Positions 1 through 7,987 of a stretch of DNA of 64,000 nucleotides are shown in pieces; position 1 is the first letter of the stretch; every line of letters begins with the position of its first letter. The stretch covers positions 124,001 through 188,000 of the forward strand of contig NZ_PVZC01000004.1 in NCBI RefSeq assembly GCF_003002095.1, given 5' to 3'. The notes below the pieces were generated by a model. The model did not search any database. It saw only the letters and a program-made list of their open reading frames with translations, and was not told the DNA's origin. Both the position numbers and the translations under genes were made by a program. The stretch is from Allonocardiopsis opalescens (GTDB lineage Bacteria; Actinomycetota; Actinomycetes; Streptosporangiales; Streptosporangiaceae).

Positions 1-410
1 TCTCCCGCGTCCCCGAGACCACCGGCGGCGCCATCGCCCGCGCCGCCGCCGAGGTCGGCGCCATCGTCGGCGCCAAGGCCCTCGTCGCCTTCACCATGAC
101 CGGCGAGACCGCCCGGCGGCTGGCCCGCTACCGCTCGCCCATCCCGCTGCTCGCCTTCACCAGCCGCCCGCTCACCCGCAGCCAGCTCTCCCTCACCTGG
201 GGCGTCGAGACCTTCACCGTCCCGCACGTCAACCACACCGACGAAATGGTGCGCCAGGTCGAGAGCGCCCTGCTGGAGATCGGCCGCTGCCAGAAGGGCG
301 ACAAGGTCGTCATCGTCGCCGGCAGCCCGCCCGGCACCGCAGGCTCCACCAACGCCCTGCGCGTCCACCGCATCGGCGACGCCGTCGCCCACGGGCCCCG
401 GCTGAGCTGA
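1..410 (+). CDS. pyk: pyruvate kinase, C-terminal part
   Basis: This is the 3' end of a pyruvate kinase gene, cut by the left edge of the window. The frame is open from base 3 to the TGA at 408-410. Pyruvate kinase converts phosphoenolpyruvate and ADP to pyruvate and ATP as the last step of glycolysis in the cytoplasm. What is visible is the regulatory C-terminal domain: an FTMTGETARRLARYR helix region, the P-I-P-L-L-A-F-T strand, and the final VVIVAGSPPGTAGSTNALRV loop typical of the family. The catalytic barrel lies outside the window. A strong hairpin follows immediately. The nearby ANTAR regulator and Liv transporter match a gene order I recall from streptomycetes. Confidence 0.93.
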   Translation, partial: SRVPETTGGAIARAAAEVGAIVGAKALVAFTMTGETARRLARYRSPIPLLAFTSRPLTRSQLSLTWGVETFTVPHVNHTDEMVRQVESALLEIGRCQKGDKVVIVAGSPPGTAGSTNALRVHRIGDAVAHGPRLS

Positions 411-424
411 CCACCGCACCACCC

Positions 425-458
425 GAGGGGCCGCACCGCACCAGCGGTGCGGCCCCTC
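425..458 (+). terminator. hairpin terminator after pyk
   Basis: Perfect 15-bp GC-rich stem (425-439 with 444-458) around an ACCA tetraloop, starting 14 bp after the pyk stop. It has no U-tract, as is usual for actinobacterial terminators. Confidence 0.8.
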
Positions 459-803
459 GCACGTACACACGTACGCCGCGGCTCCGTGCGGGCACCTCCC
501 GCGCCCGCCACGGCCCCCGCGTCCCCGACCAGACCCCGTCCCGCGATGGGCCGCGCGCCCCGCCACCGCCCCCGCCCCGCACCACCAGCGCGCCGCCGCC
601 GCGATCCGCGCGCTCCACCCCCGACGCCTTCCCCCGCCCGCCCAGGGGGGCAGCCCCTACACCCAGTCTCCCGCCGCGAAGCGCCCGGCCGGCAGACCTA
701 CCCGCCGGTTGTGGACAAGCCCGCCGTCCGCCGCCGGCCTGTGGACGGCGAAACGCGGCCGGACCGGTACGACCGCCATCCTGGAAGGCTCACCGCCCGC
801 CGA
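459..803. other. intergenic region with DnaA-box-like sites
   Basis: No convincing gene is seen here; the long reading frames crossing it are GC artefacts. It holds TGTGGACAA at 710-718, an exact inverse of the actinobacterial DnaA box TTGTCCACA, and a weaker TGTGGACGG at 740-748 in the same orientation. The region lies between the convergent ends of pyk and the DUF1266 gene, so these sites are unlikely to be promoter elements. Confidence 0.4.
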
Positions 804-1763
804 CTACTCCGCCGGCACCGACCACGGCAGCGAGTTCTCCACCGGCGGCTCGATCGGCATATCCCAGGCCACCAGCTGCCACGGCCCGTCCGACGCCGAC
901 AGCAGGATGGTCAGCGCCCCCCGCAGCCGCTGGTCGTAATCGTCGTCCGGCGTCGGCCGCCACAGCAGATAACCCGCATGGAAGGCCTGCGCCAGCTCCC
1001 GCCACGAACCGAACCGCCGCTGCAGCTCCACCGCCGCGTGCGCCAGCAGACTGTCCGTCTCCGGCTCCGACAGCCAACCCACCGTCGCCCCCGCCAACGA
1101 CAGGTGCAGGAACGGCACCAGCTCCCACAGCCGGTAGTTCCCGATCACCACCTCGACGGCCTCCGCGTCCCCGCCCTCAGCCGGCTCCGCGCCCACCAGC
1201 CCCGCCACCCGGGCCCGCTGCCCGTTCGTCAGCGGCACCGGCTCCAGCGCCGGCTCCGGCTCGCCCAGCCGCCGCACCACCTCGCCGCGCCCCGGGCGCA
1301 CCAGCAGGTCCGTGCCGTCGTCGTCATGGCGCGAGCGCCACAGCTGCTCCAGCGTCATCAGCAGCTCATCGCGGCTCGTCACCCCCCAGCGCCGGTACAG
1401 CCGCGCCCGGTACAGGCGCCGCAGGATCGGATGCACCGTGACATCCCACGGCTCCGCCACCGCCACCCGGAACGGCGCCGCCGCCGCCAGCGCCCACCGG
1501 CGCGTACTCGGCGCCCCCTTGGGATCCTGCGTGCGCAGCGCGGGCTCGTCCGCCCCCGCGTAGGCCAGCACACCGAAGGTGCCCAGCGCCAGCGCCAGCA
1601 CGGCCCCCACCGCCCACCACACCCAGCCCAGGCCCACCAGCACCACGACCGCCAGCGCCAGCGGCGCCAGATACCACAGCAGCCTGCGGTCCGACGCCCA
1701 GGCCAGCAAACCCCAGCCAACGATCACCAGACCGCCGAGCACGCCGACGATCACGGTGACCAC
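804..1763 (-). CDS. DUF1266-domain membrane protein
   Basis: A 319-residue protein of unknown function. I place the start at the GTG at 1763 because GGGAG lies 8 nt upstream; the frame stays open to 1859 but that extension is basic and lacks a ribosome site. The N-terminal 70 residues hold two or three hydrophobic segments (VTVIVGVLGGLVIVGWGLLA, then LAPLALAVVVLVGLGWVWW and AVGAVLALALGTFGVLAYAG). The C-terminal half matches the DUF1266 pattern: NYRLWELVPFLHLSLAGATVGW, an acidic turn, then an SWRELAQAFHAGYLLWR helix. The family is common in actinobacteria and may sense or bind an effector on the inner membrane face, but no activity is known. The gene stands alone, convergent with pyk. Confidence 0.75.
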   Translation of the reverse strand: MVTVIVGVLGGLVIVGWGLLAWASDRRLLWYLAPLALAVVVLVGLGWVWWAVGAVLALALGTFGVLAYAGADEPALRTQDPKGAPSTRRWALAAAAPFRVAVAEPWDVTVHPILRRLYRARLYRRWGVTSRDELLMTLEQLWRSRHDDDGTDLLVRPGRGEVVRRLGEPEPALEPVPLTNGQRARVAGLVGAEPAEGGDAEAVEVVIGNYRLWELVPFLHLSLAGATVGWLSEPETDSLLAHAAVELQRRFGSWRELAQAFHAGYLLWRPTPDDDYDQRLRGALTILLSASDGPWQLVAWDMPIEPPVENSLPWSVPAE

Positions 1764-1912
1764 GCCGAGACTCCCTTCACTGGCCGCACCCCGGGGACGG
1801 TAGCGCGCCCAGGCGGCGCGGGGATGTCGACTGCTCCAATGATCGCCGACATCCCGCACCGTCCCGCGACGGGGCGCCAGGTCGTCACCACCTCGTTACG
1901 ATCGACGCCGTT

Positions 1913-2677
1913 TCAGTACTTCGGCCCAACGATTCGATCCATCTCGGCCACGGCGTCTTTACGGGCGATGGAGAGGGAGTTCCAGTTGTTCATCTTCCAG
2001 GCGATGCCGAGCCGGTCCAGCGTCTCGCCGCACAGCCGCATGATGTCGGTCGACACGTTGTAGAAGAAGTAGCGGGGATATTCATAGAACTTGTCGCCGT
2101 CCGGCGACTTCTTCCGAATTCTGTTGATCGATCGGCAGCCGTCGGAGTGGATGAGCCCGCGAATGAGTCGGTCTGGGTGCGCGTCGACCATCGTTTGCTG
2201 CCAGGGTTCCAGTTCGATCTTCCGCGTGTGTTTCATGCCAGCGCCGTGCTGGGGGAACAGACAGGGCCAGTGTTTAGCGGTGGCGATGAGGGCTGTACAG
2301 CCCTCACTTCGTTGCTGGCGGTAGACAGAGGCGGGTATCACCCTTCTCATCACTGCTTCTCCCTCCTCCATGATCCCTGGCCAGCAGGTGGAGCAGTAGA
2401 TGGAGAGCCGGTGGGAGCGCGGTGCCCGGCTGATGTGGCCGTCGCCGAGGTACAGGCCAAGGAGGTAGGAATAGGCGAATGCGTCGATTTCCTTCTGCTC
2501 GCATCGAGGACATGGAGAATGCCGAGATGCTGCTTTCCGGCCCGCTCGCCGCCGTCGACCGGTGCGCCAGTGGCGTACAGTCCAGATGGACACCTCGCAC
2601 TGCTCAGCGACGGCGCGGTCGGTCCACCCTTGTTGTTTGAGGCGCAGGGCCTCGTCTACGACTTCGCGTGGGTACAT
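1913..2677 (-). CDS. HTH / LAGLIDADG-type DNA-binding protein
   Basis: A 254-residue protein. Residues 1-40 form a helix-turn-helix resembling those of transposases and resolvases (VVDEALRLKQQGWTDRAVAEQ, then VSIWTVRHWRTGRRRR). A CPRC knuckle follows at 56-59, then two LAGLIDADG-like blocks: YLLGLYLGDGH at 71-81 and RLIRGLIHSDG at 170-180. Two such motifs in one chain imply a monomeric homing-endonuclease fold, but there is no host intein or intron here. Similar stand-alone proteins are often annotated as regulators. The ATG at 2677 is chosen because the frame upstream runs back through the tRNA gene. It lies 72 bp downstream of tRNA-Leu on the same strand. Its base composition is clearly less GC-rich than its neighbours, which hints at transfer. 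DNA cleavage activity is not shown. Confidence 0.72.
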   Translation of the reverse strand: MYPREVVDEALRLKQQGWTDRAVAEQCEVSIWTVRHWRTGRRRRAGRKAASRHSPCPRCEQKEIDAFAYSYLLGLYLGDGHISRAPRSHRLSIYCSTCWPGIMEEGEAVMRRVIPASVYRQQRSEGCTALIATAKHWPCLFPQHGAGMKHTRKIELEPWQQTMVDAHPDRLIRGLIHSDGCRSINRIRKKSPDGDKFYEYPRYFFYNVSTDIMRLCGETLDRLGIAWKMNNWNSLSIARKDAVAEMDRIVGPKY

Positions 2678-2749
2678 GGCCGAAGGGTTCCATGTCCCTA
2701 TGACGCGTCCCGTGGACGGAAATAGGGGGAACGAAGCCCGTTTTCGTTG

Positions 2750-2832
2750 TGCCGGAAGTGGGATTCGAACCCACAAGCCCTTTCGGGCAGACGCTTTTGA
2801 GGCGCCAGCGTATGCCGTTCCGCCATTCCGGC
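2750..2832 (-). tRNA. tRNA-Leu (CAA anticodon)
   Basis: The reverse strand folds as a class II tRNA: a 7-bp acceptor stem (GCCGGAA with TTCCGGC), a D-arm beginning TGGCGGAACGG, an anticodon stem GGCGC/GCGTC around the loop CTCAAAA (anticodon CAA, reading UUG), a long variable arm TGCCCGAAAGGGCTT, and a T-arm GTGGGTTCGAATCCCAC. The discriminator is A at 2750, and no CCA is encoded. In a genome this rich in GC the UUG codon is rare, so this tRNA probably serves few codons. Confidence 0.93.
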
Positions 2833-2952
2833 CGGTTTGGTGGGGAATTGAATTCCCGATATCACATTGTGTGGTTCTGGCGGAGGCCATGCTAGACACA
2901 CCAGGCCCCGTCCCGCGACTCATAATGTACATGGTCTCGGTACCATCGGGGC

Positions 2953-3546
2953 GTGACCCAAGCTCAGCGCCGTGTGGTGATCGCGGAAGACGAAGCCCTG
3001 ATCCGGCTCGACCTCAAGGAGATGCTGGAGGAGGACGGCTACGTCGTGGCCGGGGAGGCCGGCGACGGCGAGACCGCTGTGCGGCTCGCCGGGGAGCTGC
3101 GCCCGGACCTGGTGATCCTGGACGTGAAGATGCCGGTGCTGGACGGCATCTCGGCGGCGGAGCGGATCGCGGCCGACCGGATCGCGCCGGTGGTGATCCT
3201 GACCGCCTTCTCCCAGCGCGAGCTGGTGGAGCGGGCCAGGGACGCCGGTGCGATGGCGTACCTGGTCAAGCCGTTCACCAAGGCCGATCTCGTTCCGGCG
3301 ATCGAGATGGCGGTCAGCCGCTACGCGGAGGTGACCGCGCTGGAGGCGGAGGTGTCCGGGCTGTCGGAGCGCCTGGAGACCCGCAAGCTGGTGGATCGCG
3401 CGAAGGGGCTGCTGCAGCAGCGCCACGGGTTGAGCGAGCCCGACGCCTTCCGGTGGATCCAGAAGGCGTCGATGGACCGGCGGATGTCGATGCGGGGGGT
3501 GGCCGAGGTGGTCATTCAGGAGCTGGGGCGCCGCTCCGGCGAGTGA
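2953..3546 (+). CDS. pdtaR: ANTAR-domain response regulator
   Basis: A 197-residue two-component output protein that acts on RNA. Residues 1-120 are a receiver domain with acidic pocket E12/D13, phosphoacceptor D57 (VILDVKMP), T84 and K106 (LVKPF). A coiled linker (about 115-140) leads to a C-terminal ANTAR domain (about 140-192; DRAKGLLQQRHGLSEPDAF), which in this family binds paired stem-loops and prevents transcription termination. The closest known relative is mycobacterial PdtaR (Rv1626), whose partner is the histidine kinase PdtaS; no kinase gene is next to it. The start is GTG with no Shine-Dalgarno; TACCAT ends 6 nt before it, suggesting a leaderless transcript. Its position between pyk and the liv operon fits the actinobacterial arrangement as I recall it. 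Confidence 0.9.
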   Translation: MTQAQRRVVIAEDEALIRLDLKEMLEEDGYVVAGEAGDGETAVRLAGELRPDLVILDVKMPVLDGISAAERIAADRIAPVVILTAFSQRELVERARDAGAMAYLVKPFTKADLVPAIEMAVSRYAEVTALEAEVSGLSERLETRKLVDRAKGLLQQRHGLSEPDAFRWIQKASMDRRMSMRGVAEVVIQELGRRSGE

Positions 3547-3593
3547 TCCGTGCGGTTTGACCTGTTCAGCCCGTATTACGACGCTTCACCCTT

Positions 3594-3615
3594 GTCGTGA
3601 CGGTTCGGTCACGAC
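3594..3615. promoter_or_regulatory. inverted repeat between pdtaR and livH
   Basis: GTCGTGAC and GTCACGAC (3594-3601, 3608-3615) form a perfect 8-bp inverted repeat with a 6-nt loop. The motif ACGACGCTT also occurs as a direct repeat at 3577 and 3611. It could be the pdtaR terminator or an operator just upstream of the livH promoter. Confidence 0.45.
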
Positions 3616-3628
3616 GCTTAAGCGGCGC

Positions 3629-3657
3629 TGAACCCTGCCCCGCGTGCTGGCTAAACT
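3629..3657 (+). promoter_or_regulatory. putative livH promoter
   Basis: TGAACC (3629-3634), 17-nt spacer, TAAACT (3652-3657): a reasonable housekeeping-sigma promoter about 70 nt before the livH start. Confidence 0.5.
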
Positions 3658-3730
3658 TTGCGCCACCCTGAATGACCCCGTTTTCGAACCAGATCGAACC
3701 GGATCGAACTAGTAGCGCAAGGGAGCGCGC

Positions 3731-5092
3731 GTGCGCAAACGCCTCGTGACCGTGCTGCTCGCCGTGGCCGCCGCACTCCTGGCGGCCCCGGCGGCACTCG
3801 CCGACGGAGGTGGTGCCTTCCAGGGAACGGTCGAGGGACCCGGCGAAGAGCCCGTAGAGGGTGTCGAAGTCGTCGTCTCCGACGGTTCCGGGGAGGTCGG
3901 TCGGGACACATCCGACTCCGCCGGCGAATGGAGGGTGGAGCTGCCCGAACCGGGCCGGTACACCATCTCCTTCCAGACCGAGAGCTTCCCGGAGGGGCTG
4001 GTGCCCCGGGAGGCGGGTGATGAGGAGGCGCAGCGCCAGGCCCGCGGCAATGAGCAGCGGGTGGTCTTCTTCCTGGTCGAGGAGGGTCAGCAGCAGACCG
4101 GGGAGGACGCCGCGCCGTCGGCGTCCCCCACGGGCGGCGCGGATGAGGGCGAGGATGAGGCGGCCGACGGCACCGCCGGGGAGGTGCTGGGTGATCCCGA
4201 GCAGACGGGCGGCACCTTCGGCCAGCGGGCGGTGCAGCTGCTGGTGCTGGGCGTGCTGTACGGCCTCATCATCGCGATCACCGCGATCGGCCTGTCGCTG
4301 ATCTTCGGCACGACGCGTCTGATCAACTTCGCGCATGGCGACATGGTGACGCTGGGCGCGATCCTGGCGCTGGTGCTGAGCGCGTTCATGCCCTTCTGGG
4401 CGGCGGCGCTGCTCGCGGTGGCGGGCGGTGCGCTGTTCGGCGGTGCGACGGAGACCTTCCTGTGGCGGCCGCTGCGCCGCCGGGGTGTGGCGCTGATCCA
4501 GATGTTCATCATCTCGATCGGCCTGTCGCTGTTCGTCCGGTATCTGATCAACGTGCTGTTCGGCCCGAACCGGGAGCGGATGCGCGCCTACCAGTTGCAG
4601 GAGTCCTTCCAGATCGGGCCGGTCTCGCTGACGCCGCGCGATGTGTGGCTGATCGGGCTGTCGGTGCTGGTGCTGGTGGCGGTGGGGCTGATGCTGCAGT
4701 TCACCCGGATCGGCAAGGCGATGCGGGCGGTGTCGGACAACCGCGACCTGGCCCGTTCGTCGGGTATCGACGTGGACCGGGTGACGCTGGTGGTGTGGAT
4801 GCTGGGCGGCGCGCTGGCCGCGCTGGGCGGCATCTTCTACGGCCTGAGCCAGAGCGTGCACTGGCAGGTGGGCTTCCATCTGCTGCTGCTGATGTTCGCG
4901 GCGGTGATCCTGGGCGGTCTGGGCACGGCGTACGGCGCGATGGTGGGCGGCCTGGTGGTCGGCATCGTGGCGCAGGTGTCGACGCTGTGGTTCCCGGCGG
5001 AGCTGCAGAACGCCTGGGCGCTCGGCATCATGATCATCGTGTTGCTGGTCCGGCCGCAGGGGATCCTGGGCCGCGCGGAGCGGGTCGGCTAG
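3731..5092 (+). CDS. livH: branched-chain amino acid ABC permease with secreted N-domain
   Basis: A 453-residue fusion. Residues 1-24 are a signal-peptide-like segment ending A-L-A. Residues 28-120 look like a beta-sandwich carboxypeptidase-regulatory or Cna-B-type domain (F-Q-G-T-V-E-G, then DSAGEWRVELPEPGRYTISF). An acidic, Ser/Thr/Gly-rich linker follows to about 160. The rest is a complete LivH permease: about eight hydrophobic helices, FGTTRLINFAHGDMVTLGA, and the cytoplasmic EAA-like loop TRIGKAMRAVSDNRDLARSSGID. It should import Leu/Ile/Val with LivM, LivG and LivF, which follow directly. The start is GTG, with GGGAG 6 nt upstream. LivH is usually about 300 residues, so the extra-cytoplasmic domain is an addition. 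No separate periplasmic binding protein is encoded in this window, so the domain may contact one encoded elsewhere. Confidence 0.88.
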   Translation: MRKRLVTVLLAVAAALLAAPAALADGGGAFQGTVEGPGEEPVEGVEVVVSDGSGEVGRDTSDSAGEWRVELPEPGRYTISFQTESFPEGLVPREAGDEEAQRQARGNEQRVVFFLVEEGQQQTGEDAAPSASPTGGADEGEDEAADGTAGEVLGDPEQTGGTFGQRAVQLLVLGVLYGLIIAITAIGLSLIFGTTRLINFAHGDMVTLGAILALVLSAFMPFWAAALLAVAGGALFGGATETFLWRPLRRRGVALIQMFIISIGLSLFVRYLINVLFGPNRERMRAYQLQESFQIGPVSLTPRDVWLIGLSVLVLVAVGLMLQFTRIGKAMRAVSDNRDLARSSGIDVDRVTLVVWMLGGALAALGGIFYGLSQSVHWQVGFHLLLLMFAAVILGGLGTAYGAMVGGLVVGIVAQVSTLWFPAELQNAWALGIMIIVLLVRPQGILGRAERVG

Positions 5093-5098
5093 GGGCGG

Positions 5099-6100
5099 AT
5101 GATGGATTTCCTGACAGTTCTCAGTGACGCCCTGCGCGGTGCGGTCGGTGTCGAGGCGATCGTGTACGTGATGGCCGCGATCGGATTGAACCTGCATTTC
5201 GGCTATGCGGGCCTGCTCAACTTCGGCCAGGTCGGTTTCATGCTGGTGGGCATGTACGGCGTGGCGATCAGTGTCGGTACCTTCGAGCTGCCGCTGTGGG
5301 TGGGGCTGCTGGTGGGGATCGGCCTCGCGGTGGTGCTCGCGCTGCTGCTGGGCATCCCGACGCTGCGCCTGCGCTCGGACTACCTGGCGATCTCGACGAT
5401 CGCGGCGGGGGAGATCCTGCGGCTGACCTTCGGTTCGCGGGTGTTCGAGGACATCACCGGCGGTGTGTACGGCCTGCAGGGCATCGCGCAGGAGTTCCGC
5501 GACGCGAATCCGCTGCCGGATATGACCTACGGGGTGCCGGGGGTGCTGGCCTTCACTCACCGCGACGCGTGGGTGCTGCTGGTGGGCTGGCTGGTGGTGG
5601 CGCTGCTGCTGGTGGTCTCCTGGCTGCTGATCCACAGCCCGTGGGGGCGGGTGGTGAAGGGCATCCGCGAGGACGAGGACGCGGTGCGCAGCCTGGGCAA
5701 GAACGTGTACCTGTACAAGATGCAGGTGCTGGTGCTGGGCGGTGTGTTCGGCGCGCTGGCGGGTGCGGTGTGGATTCTGCACCTGGGCAATGTCCAGCAC
5801 ACCTACTTCATGCCGATCGTGACCTTCATGCTGTGGGCGGGCATGATCCTGGGCGGCCCGGGCCGGATCCTGGGCCCGGTGCTGGGCATGGTGATCCTGC
5901 AGTTCTTCCTGACGGGGATGGACTCCCTGCTGCGGGAGGCGATCGGTTCCGGGGTGATCCCGGCGGACACGCTGTCGTCGTCGGCGGTCGGCTCGATCCG
6001 GTTCGTCCTGGTCGGTGTGGTGTTGATGGCGCTGATGGTGTTCCGGCCGCAGGGCATCCTGGGCAGTCGTAAGGAGATGCTGGTCAATGTCCAACGATGA
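5099..6100 (+). CDS. livM: branched-chain amino acid ABC transporter permease LivM
   Basis: A 333-residue second permease subunit of the Liv importer, an integral membrane protein that pairs with LivH. The motif IGLNLHFGYAGLLNFGQVGFM is the family signature near the N-terminus, and SPWGRVVKGIREDEDAVRSLGKN is the coupling loop facing the ATPases. The C-terminal MVFRPQGILGSRKE ending is also typical. It starts 6 bp after livH at ATG 5099, with a second ATG at 5102; AGGGGCGG supplies the ribosome site. Its 3' end overlaps livG by 14 bp, indicating translational coupling in a livHMGF operon. Confidence 0.93.
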   Translation: MMDFLTVLSDALRGAVGVEAIVYVMAAIGLNLHFGYAGLLNFGQVGFMLVGMYGVAISVGTFELPLWVGLLVGIGLAVVLALLLGIPTLRLRSDYLAISTIAAGEILRLTFGSRVFEDITGGVYGLQGIAQEFRDANPLPDMTYGVPGVLAFTHRDAWVLLVGWLVVALLLVVSWLLIHSPWGRVVKGIREDEDAVRSLGKNVYLYKMQVLVLGGVFGALAGAVWILHLGNVQHTYFMPIVTFMLWAGMILGGPGRILGPVLGMVILQFFLTGMDSLLREAIGSGVIPADTLSSSAVGSIRFVLVGVVLMALMVFRPQGILGSRKEMLVNVQR

Positions 6101-7022
6101 CGGTACGGCCGGGCGCGGCGCCGCCGAGGGCGGCGCGGACGAGGCCGTGAGCGCTCCGGAGCTGCCGGCCGAGCCGCGTATCAGCGTCGATCTGACCGGT
6201 GTGGCGGCGGAGCCGGGTGTGGCCAAGCCGGATCCGATCCTGGTGGCCGACGGGGTGCGCCGGCAGTTCGGCGGCCTGACGGCGGTGGACGTGGCGCACC
6301 TGGAGGTGCCGCGGGGCAGTATCACGGCGCTGATCGGGCCGAACGGCGCGGGCAAGAGCACCTTCTTCAACCTGCTGACCGGCTTCGACCGTCCGAACGC
6401 GGGGAGCTGGACCTTCCAGGGCGAGCGGGCGTCGGGGGTTCCGGCGTACCGGGTGGCCCGGCGGGGGATGGTGCGCACCTTCCAGTTGACGAAGGCGCTG
6501 ACCCGGTTGACGGTGCTGGACAACATGCTGCTGGCGGCGCCGAAGCAGTCGGGCGAGGGCATGCTGGGCGCGTTCTGGCGGCCGGGCTGGCGGCGGCAGG
6601 AGCGGGAGAACCTGGAGCGGGCGGAGTCGCTGCTGCGCCGGTTCAAGCTGTACGACAAGCGCGCGGACTTCGCGGGCACCCTGTCGGGCGGGCAGCGCAA
6701 GCTGCTGGAGATGGCGCGGGCGCTGATGGTGGATCCGGCGCTGGTGATGCTGGACGAGCCGATGGCGGGGGTGAACCCGGCGCTGGTGCAGTCGCTGCTT
6801 GAGCATGTCACGGCGCTGCGGGACCGCGAGGGCAAGACGGTCCTGTTCGTGGAGCACGATATGGACGTGGTGATGGGCATCAGCGACTGGGTCGTGGTGC
6901 TGGCGCAGGGCAAGGTGATCGCAGAGGGGCGCCCGGACGACATCCGGTCGGACGCCGCGGTGATCGACGCGTACCTGGGCACCCACCATGGTGCTCCGGC
7001 GGAGGAGGGTTCGGGCGGATGA
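6087..7022 (+). CDS. livG: branched-chain amino acid ABC transporter ATPase LivG
   Basis: A 311-residue cytoplasmic ATPase of the Liv importer. About 50 acidic/Ala/Gly-rich residues precede the usual LivG start, so the N-terminus is longer than normal. Then come Walker A GPNGAGKS, the Q-loop RTFQLTKALTRLTVLDN, the signature LSGGQRKLLEMARALM, Walker B LVMLDEPMAGVNP and the switch His in FVEHDMDVV. The conserved LivG helix ends VIDAYLG. The gene overlaps livM by 14 bp and livF by 4 bp. It presumably forms a heterodimer with LivF under the LivHM permeases. Confidence 0.93.
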   Translation: MSNDDGTAGRGAAEGGADEAVSAPELPAEPRISVDLTGVAAEPGVAKPDPILVADGVRRQFGGLTAVDVAHLEVPRGSITALIGPNGAGKSTFFNLLTGFDRPNAGSWTFQGERASGVPAYRVARRGMVRTFQLTKALTRLTVLDNMLLAAPKQSGEGMLGAFWRPGWRRQERENLERAESLLRRFKLYDKRADFAGTLSGGQRKLLEMARALMVDPALVMLDEPMAGVNPALVQSLLEHVTALRDREGKTVLFVEHDMDVVMGISDWVVVLAQGKVIAEGRPDDIRSDAAVIDAYLGTHHGAPAEEGSGG

Positions 7023-7867
7023 GCGAGGAGACGGCCCCGCGCGGCGGGGAGCCGGAGGTACCCGACGCGGTCGCGGCGGCTGAGGGCCGGGCGGAGGCGC
7101 TGGAGCGGGCCGCGCGGGCTCAGGACGGCCCTGATCCGGCGTCGGGCGAGCTGCTGCTGGTGGCCGATGAGCTGGTGGCCGGGTACATCCCGGAGGTGAA
7201 CATCCTGAACGGGTGCTCGCTGACGCTGGCCGAGGGCGAGCTGGTGGGGGTGATCGGTCCGAACGGGGCGGGCAAGTCCACCCTGGTGAAGACGATCTTC
7301 GGCCTGATCCCGGTGCGTTCGGGCGCGCTGACGCTGCGCGGGGCGAGTATCGCGAACCTGGCGGCGAACGAGCTGGTGTCGCGGGGTGTGGGCTATGTGC
7401 CGCAGACGCAGAACGTGTTCCCGTCGCTGACGGTCGAGGAGAACCTCCAGATGGGGGTGTATCTGCGGCCGCGGTCGTTCGCGGAGCGCTTCGCGGCGGT
7501 GGCGGAGCTGTTCCCGCTGCTGAGCGGGCGGCGCGGCCAGAAGGCGGGTGCGCTGTCGGGCGGTGAGCGGCAGATGGTGGCGATGGGCCGGGCGCTGATG
7601 ATGAACCCGTCGGTGCTGCTGCTGGACGAGCCGACGGCGGGTCTGTCGCCGAAGTTCCAGGACGAGGTGTTCCAGCAGGTCCACGCGATCAACCAGTCCG
7701 GGGTGTCGATCGTGATGGTGGAGCAGAACGCGCGGCGCTGCCTGCAGATCTGCGACCGGGGCTATGTGCTGGACCAGGGCCGCAACGCCTACACGGGCAC
7801 CGGCGAGCAGCTGCTGCACGATCCGAACGTGATCGAGCTGTACCTGGGCACGCTCGCGACGGCCTGA
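7019..7867 (+). CDS. livF: branched-chain amino acid ABC transporter ATPase LivF
   Basis: A 282-residue ATPase, the last gene of the liv operon, overlapping livG by ATGA. An acidic N-terminal extension of about 45 residues precedes the domain. Visible motifs are Walker A GPNGAGKS, Q-loop GYVPQTQNVFPSLTVEENL, signature LSGGERQMVAMGRALM, Walker B LLLDEPTAGLSP and switch His replaced by Q in VEQNARR (the Glu-Gln pair is normal for LivF). The C-terminus VIELYLG is a family feature. It should energise uptake of branched-chain amino acids together with LivG. A strong hairpin terminates the operon. Confidence 0.93.
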   Translation: MSEETAPRGGEPEVPDAVAAAEGRAEALERAARAQDGPDPASGELLLVADELVAGYIPEVNILNGCSLTLAEGELVGVIGPNGAGKSTLVKTIFGLIPVRSGALTLRGASIANLAANELVSRGVGYVPQTQNVFPSLTVEENLQMGVYLRPRSFAERFAAVAELFPLLSGRRGQKAGALSGGERQMVAMGRALMMNPSVLLLDEPTAGLSPKFQDEVFQQVHAINQSGVSIVMVEQNARRCLQICDRGYVLDQGRNAYTGTGEQLLHDPNVIELYLGTLATA

Positions 7868-7883
7868 TCCTCCGTCCGCGGTG

Positions 7884-7920
7884 GCGGGCGCCCCCCGGCG
7901 AGCGGGGCGGCGCCCGCTTT
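7884..7920 (+). terminator. liv operon terminator
   Basis: GCGGGCGCC (7884-7892) pairs perfectly with GGCGCCCGC (7909-7917), followed by TTT. It lies 17 bp after the livF stop. Confidence 0.8.
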
Positions 7921-7987
7921 CTGCTTGTATGGGAGGAACAGGGCGGTCGTGCGGGCCGCCCGTGAGCCGCTGTGCGAGGGGTGGGCC

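Noticed and set aside
447-2063. A 538-codon forward frame across the DUF1266 gene
   Set aside because: It is Pro/Arg/His repeats from codon shadowing; the reverse strand holds the real DUF1266 gene with a ribosome site.
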